A stretch of DNA of 11,898 nt from Prolixibacteraceae bacterium (lineage in GTDB: Bacteria > Bacteroidota > Bacteroidia > Bacteroidales > Prolixibacteraceae), in the NCBI GenBank assembly GCA_003457135.1, contig DMSQ01000018.1, positions 5,477 through 17,374 on the forward strand, read 5' to 3'. The notes under the pieces were generated by a model. The model saw only the letters and a program-made list of their open reading frames with translations. It did not search any database and had not been told where the DNA came from. Position 1 is the stretch's first letter. Each line of letters starts with the position of its first letter. Below, one piece after another: positions 5,745 to 11,898 of this stretch. Made by a program: the position numbers and the translations under genes.

Positions 5745-7310
5745 TTAATCTGTTGAAACTTGAAACCCTTTTGCGACCAGTGCTGCCTTAGCGGCAGTTC
5801 CGTTATATCCTCCGCTATTGGAGTCAACTGGCGCATTTGAGTAAATCGTTATCTGCCTACTGACATACCCTGCTATTGCAATTGCATTTATCTCAAACAA
5901 GATTTGATTTACGATTGACGTGGACCAATTATTGCCAACCAAATGATAAGATGCTCCATTAATATTAGGACCGTCTGTAAAGAAAGTTAATTTGGAATAA
6001 GCTAGTGAAGGGCATAAACTAACAAACAGCGCATTTGAGATATTTACTCCAGAACAATTGGGTGGTGGGATTATAGCGGTCAATAAAGGCATTCCTATGA
6101 CAGAGTAATTCGCTAAGGCTGCCCAAGACGTGAACATACTTAAATCAAGAGTTCCGGTTATGTTGCAGTATTGTATCGTAACTAAACGAACAGAACCTTG
6201 TGTAAATGAACTGGCAAATGCAACTCCTGTTAAGTTAGGGCAGTTCGAAATCGCAAAATTCGCGTCATTTAGTTTTGTTATAGCACTTAGGTTTAAATTA
6301 CCAGTTAATCCTGTGTAGTCTAACCGAAGGAACTCTAAAGAACTTGAATTGGTGGCTAACAGTAGAGAGGTCAATTCTAGATTGTTATACAGATCAATCC
6401 ATATCAACGTAGAAAATGCCGAATGAGAAATGTTAAACCCTCCTTTGATGTACTGAACAATGAAACTCAGGCGTATAATTGAAGGGATTCCGGATACGCA
6501 GTATAATTTAACTGTTTTGGTTGAACTGTCAGCGTAATTATGGCTTACTGAAACCCCCTGGACTATTGTGCCATCACCCAATTCCCATTCATACGTGCCT
6601 GCTACCGAATCAAACCAAGGATTAAATGTTTTGGAGGGAGGACAATTCGTGTCAAACTGAAGAATCAAAACTCTGTTGGTCGTTGCAAAACTACCCACAT
6701 TCGAGTATGACGTTCCGGCTTCATTGGTTGCATATTCTTTCACATAGTACGTCACACCCGCTTGTAATCCGGTCATAGCCGAAATAAAGGTTCCCACTTC
6801 GGTAATGCCGTTAGTCGTTTTTGAATTGGCCGTGGTCGGCGATCCGGTAGTATTCCAGCATATCCCCGAAACGGTTATTGTTCCGCCACCTTTCGAAAGT
6901 ATCTCGCAAGCAACACTGGCCGAAATTCCGGTTATATCGCCGATGCTATTGATACGAATAGTTGGCACACTCACCGAAGTTCCGGTTGTGAAATATTGAC
7001 TTGCTCCACCGCTTCCAACCGAATTGGTTGCACTGGCAGTAAGGTAGTACTGTACATTTGTGGCCAATGTCGAAACGGTGCAGTTAAAAGTACCGTCCGG
7101 ATTCGGACTAACATGAACGTCAACCGCAGGTTGCATCGCAGCATAAAAATAAAACCGGTAATCGTAAATGGTAGAACCTCCGTCGCTTAATACACGTGCG
7201 AGAACAGTAGCTCCGTTCGATGTGATGTTGGTAATCGAAACGATTTCAATAGTCGGCACTACTGCGGCTTGAGGCGTACCCGAATTTGCATGAATGTAGA
7301 TATGCCTCAT
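5745..7310 (-). CDS. FN3-FN3-PKD-LRR tail adhesin, probable receptor-binding protein
   Basis: This 521-residue multidomain protein without a signal peptide is therefore probably a virion protein, not a secreted cell-surface one. Two fibronectin type III-like domains span about 18-110 and 114-212, each ending in the usual 'Y-x-x-A-x-x-N-x-x-G' strand (LTASATNSVGSGG; VKEYATNEAGTSY). A PKD-like domain follows (about 215-275) with the core YEWELGDGT and a later HNYADSSTKTVKLYC. From about 290 to 460 irregular leucine-rich repeats run (LIWIDLYNNLELTSL, SLEFLRLDYTGLTG, CPNLTGVAF). The end AAKAALVAKGFQV resembles the closing motif I recall from LRR proteins of Bacteroidota phages. The ATG overlaps the stop of the preceding fibre gene (TAATG). 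The LRR part is much more AT-rich than the FN3 part, suggesting a swapped tip. Role: host surface binding, inferred. Confidence 0.8.
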   Translation of the reverse strand: MRHIYIHANSGTPQAAVVPTIEIVSITNITSNGATVLARVLSDGGSTIYDYRFYFYAAMQPAVDVHVSPNPDGTFNCTVSTLATNVQYYLTASATNSVGSGGASQYFTTGTSVSVPTIRINSIGDITGISASVACEILSKGGGTITVSGICWNTTGSPTTANSKTTNGITEVGTFISAMTGLQAGVTYYVKEYATNEAGTSYSNVGSFATTNRVLILQFDTNCPPSKTFNPWFDSVAGTYEWELGDGTIVQGVSVSHNYADSSTKTVKLYCVSGIPSIIRLSFIVQYIKGGFNISHSAFSTLIWIDLYNNLELTSLLLATNSSSLEFLRLDYTGLTGNLNLSAITKLNDANFAISNCPNLTGVAFASSFTQGSVRLVTIQYCNITGTLDLSMFTSWAALANYSVIGMPLLTAIIPPPNCSGVNISNALFVSLCPSLAYSKLTFFTDGPNINGASYHLVGNNWSTSIVNQILFEINAIAIAGYVSRQITIYSNAPVDSNSGGYNGTAAKAALVAKGFQVSTD

Positions 7311-8407
7311 TAGATACGTTGGTATTTAATTTTCAAACGCATAATCGTTGGGGTTCCCGAATAGCCTGTGGCGGTATTAATGGTAACCACATCGCCGGCA
7401 GCGGTCACATTGGCGGCGGTGGCATTCGTTTCTGTTTTAGTAGCTACCGACAAACTGCTCAGTCCGGTTACAGCGGTTGAATTTATTTTCACCGATACGC
7501 CGGTTAGCGTTCCATCCGATTCACATACGATTGATTTAATCGTGTAGGGCCAACTTACCTTCATGTCAAGCACGTAGGTTTGAGCCACAGCCTTCGTAAT
7601 ATCACGGAATTCATATCCCATTTCTTCCTCCGGGAATGGAATGGCAATACTCAAATCAGACATCGAAGCCGACCGGGTTAAGGTTAATACGCGATTGGCA
7701 TTATTAAACGACATCCCGGTTACATAAATGTCGTTAAAGGCCGAAGTGGTGATTTGGTCACCGGCATCCAGATCAATCATCAGGCCACCGGTCACCCCGG
7801 TCCCGATATACTGGCGTACCTGCCCGGCTGTCCAAACTTCAGGAGTAGATAAGGTCATTAATGCGCCTGCCGATATTGTTGACGAATAATAATCCGCTCC
7901 GGCGGTATAGGCTCCAGGCAATAATCCGGAAGTAATGTATTTGAAATTGTTGGCATCCGTTACCGAAAGCACCAATGCCGAAACACCTGCATTGGCTATC
8001 GAATTGGCGATAACCTTTACCCATGTACTGCCCGACGGTTTAATACAATCGCCAACCGAAAATCCGTGTGCTGTTTGACTGGCCGAATAATACGAAGCGG
8101 AAAATTCAGAAGCATGTATGCCATCAAGTAAATCAGCATCAAGTCCTGAAGTCGTTCCATCAACCGTCTTGATTTTAGTTAAAACATCGGCAGCGGTATA
8201 GGAAGTTGAACGGACAAAGGTATTTGCCAGATAGGTCACTATCGTTGAAAACAATGTCCGTTTGGTCAGGTTATTGGCCGAATCAACAATAATCACACTA
8301 TCCGCATCCACTACCGGCGTTTTAGCCGGTGCAGCCGATAAGTCAATATCAACATCTGTTATTGACCTATCGCCTACATCTTTACCTTTTACTCTCGTTT
8401 CAGCCAT
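7310..8407 (-). CDS. Tail fibre protein
   Basis: This 365-residue protein begins MAETRVKGKDVGDRSITDVD. It contains TTSGLDADLLDGIHASEF (85-102), the '(S/G)LDADLLDG-x-H-x-S-x-F' element common in phage tail fibres, where it links the attachment region to the shaft. Before it, VDADSVIIVDSANN and RTLFSTIVTYLANTF form a fibre-type 'D-x-x-x-x-x-DS-x-x-x-x-x-K-x-x-x-x-x-x-x-x-x-x-L' segment. The C-terminal part is Thr/Ser/Ala-rich beta sequence (for example TLTGVSVKINSTAVTGLSSL) ending in MRLKIKYQRI. It starts 13 nt after the upstream fibre gene with no clear Shine-Dalgarno and couples to the LRR adhesin gene by a 1-nt TAATG overlap. A fibre role is well supported; whether it is the main receptor binder or a shaft for the next protein is open. 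Confidence 0.85.
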   Translation of the reverse strand: MAETRVKGKDVGDRSITDVDIDLSAAPAKTPVVDADSVIIVDSANNLTKRTLFSTIVTYLANTFVRSTSYTAADVLTKIKTVDGTTSGLDADLLDGIHASEFSASYYSASQTAHGFSVGDCIKPSGSTWVKVIANSIANAGVSALVLSVTDANNFKYITSGLLPGAYTAGADYYSSTISAGALMTLSTPEVWTAGQVRQYIGTGVTGGLMIDLDAGDQITTSAFNDIYVTGMSFNNANRVLTLTRSASMSDLSIAIPFPEEEMGYEFRDITKAVAQTYVLDMKVSWPYTIKSIVCESDGTLTGVSVKINSTAVTGLSSLSVATKTETNATAANVTAAGDVVTINTATGYSGTPTIMRLKIKYQRI

Positions 8408-8420
8408 TACTTAATTTATT

Positions 8421-9794
8421 TTACACTGAATAATTAATCAGAATTACATCGGTGAATGGAGTACTGGAAGGTGCGGTTGCGAAAGTGATTGTTGTTGTCG
8501 CTGCGTATGCGATGGTGTAATCATTACCGGCTCCGGCATTCATCAGCATTCCATTTTTAAAGATTTCTTCCGTTCCGCTAACGATCAATACTGCAACCGT
8601 AAATACTGTATTCGAACCGTTCACAACTCCTGTTGGAACTGCCCTATACGAGCGTGTATTTACGCCAAGCATGGTTTTTACCGTAGCAACGCTCAAATCT
8701 TCCGGATCGCCGGTTGCAGCAGTGTTCCTTCCCTTGAATGTTTGAGTAGCCATATCTGCCAGTTTCGCATTGGAAACAGCATTGTTGGCAATGGTAACCA
8801 CCCCGGCAATACTCACGGTAGCATCGCCGCTGAAAGCTGCCCAAATTGTTTTTTTCAGATCGAGCCAGGTGAGTTTCTTCCAGATGTTTGTTGCTGCGCT
8901 GTCTGAAAAAGTGAATTTATCAGCATCAACGGGAACCAACTTATCTGCCGCTGTAACACCACCAAGCGTTCCAATGGTTTGTGTAGTAATTGCTGCTGCG
9001 ATATCAGCCGTATCAGCAATCGTGCCGTCTTTGTTTTGAAAAGTATAAGTACGTGCAGCCGTATTGGCATTGGTGAAAAAAGAGGTGAACGTATTGGCCG
9101 CATTTTTAAAATTGATCTTAAAAAGTGTCAGCCCGGCGTAGCCTCCGGTGGCATCTTTATTCGCAACCTTTTCATACAGCGTATCGAAATATGTTTTCAG
9201 AAATGCCTTAATGTTGGTCCAGGTTATTTTCTGAAGTATGCCTCCGGCCAGCGCAGTAGCAACCACGTCGGTATCGTTGGGCGCAGCTGCTCCGGCTCCG
9301 TTAATTAATGCGCCGATTGTTGTGGCCGTTTCCTGGGCGTGTAAGGCATTGTATTGAGCAAGTGTAAGGTGATAGTATTCTGCCGCAGCTCCACCCTGTA
9401 TGCTACTCATATTGTTGTGATCCGTGATTGCGGCGCTTATCTTGAACCACCTTCCGGCCTCGGCATCGGTGGCAACATCAGTAGGACGTATCACGGTATT
9501 GTCATTGCCAACAACCACACTTTCTGCATCAAACCGGTACAATCCAAGCGTTTCGATCAGCATGACCATTTTATCTAAACGGCCTGCCGATACAATTGCT
9601 TTTGAAGCTGCTAAATCTGCAACCGGCGCGTGAATGGTGTTGTTTAATCCCAAAACAGCACTGTTTAGCTGATCAAGGTTTACTCCATCCGTTAGTGCAA
9701 CTCCGGGCGCAAGATTAGTAATCTTTTTACTTTTGAGATCCAGATCAGCATCAATATATAACTGATTGCTTGACCGAATGAATGTTGCTGACAT
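8421..9794 (-). CDS. Tail fibre protein with C-terminal binding domain
   Basis: This 457-residue fibre starts with DADLDLKSKKITNLAPGVA, the usual virion-proximal fibre motif ('L-D-x-x-x-x-K-I-x-N-L'). Next comes LGLYRFDAESVVVGNDNTV with GRWFKI. HNNMSSIQGGAAAEYYHLTL (127-146) is the 'GG-x-x-x-EYYHLT' shaft element of many fibres. AVSNAKLADMATQTFKGRN (339-357) with DPEDLSVATVKTMLG is another standard fibre repeat. Residues about 385-457 (PTGVVNGSNTVFTV to FTDVILINYSV) form a terminal beta domain that has a recognisable relative at the end of the 249-aa protein next door. The gene starts 5 nt after that gene and is clearly part of the same transcript. Base composition is moderate and even. Confidence 0.9.
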   Translation of the reverse strand: MSATFIRSSNQLYIDADLDLKSKKITNLAPGVALTDGVNLDQLNSAVLGLNNTIHAPVADLAASKAIVSAGRLDKMVMLIETLGLYRFDAESVVVGNDNTVIRPTDVATDAEAGRWFKISAAITDHNNMSSIQGGAAAEYYHLTLAQYNALHAQETATTIGALINGAGAAAPNDTDVVATALAGGILQKITWTNIKAFLKTYFDTLYEKVANKDATGGYAGLTLFKINFKNAANTFTSFFTNANTAARTYTFQNKDGTIADTADIAAAITTQTIGTLGGVTAADKLVPVDADKFTFSDSAATNIWKKLTWLDLKKTIWAAFSGDATVSIAGVVTIANNAVSNAKLADMATQTFKGRNTAATGDPEDLSVATVKTMLGVNTRSYRAVPTGVVNGSNTVFTVAVLIVSGTEEIFKNGMLMNAGAGNDYTIAYAATTTITFATAPSSTPFTDVILINYSV

Positions 9795-9799
9795 TGTTT

Positions 9800-10549
9800 C
9801 TAGTTTTTAAGGGTATAAATTATTTCTATTACATCTGTAAATCCGATATCTTTGGGAGCTTCGGGCAAGGAGAACTGTCTGTTATCCACGTTTTCCGTCT
9901 TATACACCTGTTTTAATCCATTGACAAACACTATTAATGATCCGGTCTGATAATCTTTGGTGGCAGAAAAAACAACATTAACACCATCCACCACACCCAA
10001 CGCCTGCTCTGTGATGGTTACCGGAGTAACCGAGTTCCATTTTCCATTTGCAAATAACTCCAGCCAATTTTCCACCGTGAACTGAAGTGTTCCACCTACG
10101 GGAACTTCGTTTTCGTGGTCGTACTTTCCAACTACAAGCGCGTTAAAGAGTTTGAATAATCCCGATTTAAAAACCTCCAGTGCATTGCTCCGGGTATCTG
10201 CATCCACTCCGTTTCCCAATGCCAAAAGCCGGTCGGTCGCTTTCCATATATCAGGATCTTGATTTTCTGCAATCTTAGCGTAAGAGCCCAATACCAGTTC
10301 AAAAAAAGACTTGGTATTCAATCCCTGACCGACAGCAACTGACCGGTTTCCTCCAAGAAAATTATCCTGACCGATCGCCTGTCCAAACTCAATATCTTCA
10401 CCAAACATGTTTCTCAACCACTGGGATGCTGAGCCTGTCGAAGCATATTTTTCATTGTAAAGGCCGGGGTATTCCCTCCAGAGCGAATCGATCAGCTCTT
10501 TCATGTTGGGATCTCTCCACATGGCTTTGAGTTGCCTGATCCCTCTCAT
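9800..10549 (-). CDS. Tail fibre-like protein with YadA-head-like motif
   Basis: This 249-residue protein has three parts. Residues 1-60 are helical and charged. Residues about 67-130 (GGNRSVAVGQGLNTKSFFEL, VLGSYAKI, then RLLALGNGVDADTRSNALEV) look like the left-handed beta-roll head repeats of trimeric YadA-type adhesins, also found in fibre tips of Bacteroidota phages. Residues about 180-249 (GVVDGVNVVFSATKDY, then GSLIVFVNGLKQ and FTDVIEIIY) match the terminal domain of the neighbouring 457-aa fibre. The ATG overlaps the stop of the upstream gene (ATGA, 10546-10549). A REP-like palindrome is embedded in frame at 10426-10446 and gives ASTGSAS at residues 36-42. A trimeric fibre or adhesin of the virion is the best reading. 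Confidence 0.8.
   Translation of the reverse strand: MRGIRQLKAMWRDPNMKELIDSLWREYPGLYNEKYASTGSASQWLRNMFGEDIEFGQAIGQDNFLGGNRSVAVGQGLNTKSFFELVLGSYAKIAENQDPDIWKATDRLLALGNGVDADTRSNALEVFKSGLFKLFNALVVGKYDHENEVPVGGTLQFTVENWLELFANGKWNSVTPVTITEQALGVVDGVNVVFSATKDYQTGSLIVFVNGLKQVYKTENVDNRQFSLPEAPKDIGFTDVIEIIYTLKN
10426..10446. repeat. REP-like palindrome inside a fibre gene, copy 3
   Basis: The 21-bp sequence ATGCTGAGCCTGTCGAAGCAT has 5-bp terminal inverted arms and shares the CTGAGCnTGTCGAAG core of the copies at 3613 and 3721. It is read on the coding strand in the same frame (TCGACAGGCTCA) and encodes STGS. It therefore belongs to the same repeat family but is a diverged subtype. Confidence 0.7.
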
Positions 10550-11709
10550 CGGTGCGCCTCCAGTATTTTGATATTCAGATTTTGAATGTCATCACTAATG
10601 TCAAAGAGTTTGTGATCACCAGGTTCAATATTCACCGGAATCAATTTTTTATCATTCTCCGGATCTACCATCCAGCATTGTTTAGCAGAAAGAAAATCCC
10701 GAAGCGCGAGTATTTCCGGAAATGATTTTGGGCCTGTATTCAGCTCCCAGCTTCGCTGTGAACCGGAGGAAATGGTGGTCTGGCTGGCTACTTTGGAGCC
10801 TGACAAAACAGGCGTTGCGCGGTAAGCAATCTCGGATTCAGTTTTAAGTCCTTCAGAGTACGGACCGGTTAGCCAGATACAGTCAACACCTGAAAGCGGG
10901 TTGACGTAGTAGAATAAAAATGATTTTTCGTAATACCCGTTATCAACCAGAAAAGTGCGGTGTTCAGAGATATCCCCGTCAGCATCCGAAAGCCAGAACT
11001 CATAACTCTGGATAAGCTCTCCCGGATCAGTTTGAAAGCCCCAATGTGCAGGCTGAACAGCGAAATCGACCAGACCTGTAATTTCCCAAAGCGTGAAATC
11101 CTGGGTAATTGGAATATGAGCAACTTTATTATCCGTTTCCACTTTTAAGTTAGCGGTGACAGCATGATTTTCAGTCCACCGGCTTAAATACCACAACAAT
11201 GGAATTTGATGCGGTGCAACTTTCTGATAGTTTGGCAAATGGGTAAGGAATTTGCCACCAGTAATGTATTCCGATGAAAAGTTTTTCCCGGCATCATTGA
11301 GCAGGCCCAGTTCGTATGGCCGCAGTTTGCCTTTGATGACCCTGATCTGGTTGCCACTGGAAATGCCCATCCATGCTATTTGCCTGTCCCCGTTGATGTC
11401 GGTCCATACTTCGCCAATATCCAAGATAACATGGAAGGCAAGCAGATCATGGGGGTTGGCAACCCCGGTTGCCGGGAAATCGAAATTATAAGCAACCGGC
11501 TGATCGATGAACCCGGAGATATCGAACACAGCCTGAAGGCTTGGCCTGTTTGGTGCAATTTCCTCCACAAAGGGAGAACCCATCAAAGCATCACAAGTAA
11601 CCTTTACTGCCAGTTTATGATTGGCCTTTACTACATCGGCAGTAAGGGTAATTTGAATAGGGTTTCCGGAAAGATGCACCAGGCCACCGGTGATTGCATG
11701 TGTTACCAT
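10546..11709 (-). CDS. Tail-associated structural protein of unnamed family
   Basis: This 387-residue protein starts MVTHAITGGLVHLSGNPIQI and is beta-rich throughout. It has no signal peptide or membrane helix, and I recognise no catalytic motif. Features include a segment with 'PNRPSLQAVFDISGF', a middle domain with WYLSRWTENHAV and QDFTLWEITGLVDF, and a C-terminal domain of about 80 residues (WELNTGPKSFPEILALRDFL, then CWMVDPENDKKLIPVNIE). The end resembles the 'fixed-length beta domain with a printed position for a value' style of distal tail or baseplate proteins. I recall similar proteins next to fibre genes in Bacteroidota prophages, without a named family. It is the first gene of the run seen here and overlaps the next by ATGA. 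The GGGGAGG before its start comes from a repeat and could serve as ribosome binding site. The gene is firm; the role is inferred. Confidence 0.7.
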   Translation of the reverse strand: MVTHAITGGLVHLSGNPIQITLTADVVKANHKLAVKVTCDALMGSPFVEEIAPNRPSLQAVFDISGFIDQPVAYNFDFPATGVANPHDLLAFHVILDIGEVWTDINGDRQIAWMGISSGNQIRVIKGKLRPYELGLLNDAGKNFSSEYITGGKFLTHLPNYQKVAPHQIPLLWYLSRWTENHAVTANLKVETDNKVAHIPITQDFTLWEITGLVDFAVQPAHWGFQTDPGELIQSYEFWLSDADGDISEHRTFLVDNGYYEKSFLFYYVNPLSGVDCIWLTGPYSEGLKTESEIAYRATPVLSGSKVASQTTISSGSQRSWELNTGPKSFPEILALRDFLSAKQCWMVDPENDKKLIPVNIEPGDHKLFDISDDIQNLNIKILEAHR

Positions 11710-11720
11710 AACAGCCTCCC

Positions 11721-11763
11721 CCCCTGCCTCGCCGGCAGGCAGGCAGCCCCTCCGCAGGAGGGG
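11721..11763. repeat. GC-rich palindromic repeat pair, copy A
   Basis: Two adjacent hairpins are visible. CCTGCC/GGCAGG (11723-11728 with 11734-11739, 5-nt loop) is followed by a short GGCA tandem run. CCCCTCC/GGAGGGG (11747-11763) has a perfect 7-bp stem and a 3-nt loop. This combination is one I recall as an abundant intergenic element in Bacteroidota genomes. It ends only about 10 nt before the ATG at 11709, so it forms the leader of that gene. Confidence 0.7.
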
Positions 11764-11875
11764 TGATAAGAATGCTCCGTTCCAAGCAATCTGGAATATA
11801 TTTTGAATTGAATATTCATGTTGGATATTTTAATCAAATATCGGTTGCGTATATGCTGATTGAAAGGACAACATT

Positions 11876-11892
11876 CCCCTCCTGTGGAGGGG
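11876..11892. repeat. GC-rich palindromic repeat, copy B
   Basis: CCCCTCC and GGAGGGG form a perfect 7-bp stem around TGT. The hairpin is identical to the one at 11747-11763 apart from the loop. Judged by the flanks (CATT before it here; CATTC..CA before the reverse complement of copy A), the two copies face each other. It may continue beyond the window edge. Confidence 0.65.
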
Positions 11893-11898
11893 TTAGGG

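Larger units (their letters stand above)
11710..11898. other. Non-coding stretch before the tail genes, with AT-rich core
   Basis: No gene is visible in this stretch. GC-rich palindromes lie near both ends. Between them (11764-11875) is a markedly AT-rich segment with smaller inverted repeats: GATATTT/AAATATC at 11823-11841 (7-bp arms, 5-nt loop) and the palindrome GAATATTC at 11810-11817. I looked for TAnnTTTG with a TTTG about 20 nt upstream on the minus strand and found no good match. Transcription therefore may come from beyond the window or from a promoter I cannot recognise. Confidence 0.5.

Noticed and set aside
4430..10549. Diversity-generating retroelement acting on the fibre genes
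   Set aside because: No reverse transcriptase and no near-identical template/variable repeat pair with adenine-specific changes is visible. It could lie outside the window but nothing here supports it.
11380..11766. Plus-strand open frame of 128 residues
   Set aside because: It is antisense to the 387-aa gene and its end is made of the GC-rich repeat. No coding evidence.
1..11898. CRISPR array, tRNA or rRNA genes
   Set aside because: I read the non-coding stretches on both strands and found no regularly spaced direct repeats, no cloverleaf and no rRNA-like sequence.

Overview
The window looks like the distal part of the late region of a tailed bacteriophage or prophage of a Bacteroidota host. 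Evidence for the host: protein families of Bacteroidota phage type, mostly weak Shine-Dalgarno sites, one candidate promoter with the TAnnTTTG -7 box of that phylum, and GC-rich extragenic palindromes that I recall from Bacteroidota genomes. Every convincing gene is on the minus strand, so the region is read from right to left. Host and phage status are inferred; no integrase, capsid or terminase gene is present.

Layout in transcription order. 11898-11710 is non-coding and holds two GC-rich palindromes in opposite orientation around an AT-rich core. 11709-3939 is a tightly packed run of eight genes with TAATG or ATGA overlaps or gaps of 1-13 nt. They are a tail-associated beta-rich protein (387 aa), a fibre with a YadA-head-like motif (249 aa), two classical tail fibres (457 and 365 aa), an FN3-FN3-PKD-LRR adhesin (521 aa), a small beta protein (126 aa), a seven-repeat Asp-box beta-propeller (306 aa) and a small probable fibre chaperone (164 aa). 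A 646-aa hub/baseplate-like protein (3927-1987) follows. Then come a long imperfect inverted repeat with a candidate promoter, and a lysis cassette: holin-like protein (66 aa), GH108 endolysin (184 aa) and a single-TM spanin-like protein (102 aa). A strong intrinsic terminator at 725-767 closes it. After about 295 nt without a convincing gene, a DUF6573-like gene runs off the left edge.

How it works together: the right three quarters appear to build the adsorption apparatus, with up to six different host-contact proteins and one likely assembly helper. The lysis cassette opens the cell at the end of infection. The most unusual features are the number of distinct adhesion folds in one operon, base-composition breaks that suggest swapped receptor-binding modules, and short palindromic repeats of one family embedded in frame inside two structural genes. 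I saw no clearly new defence or enzymatic system.
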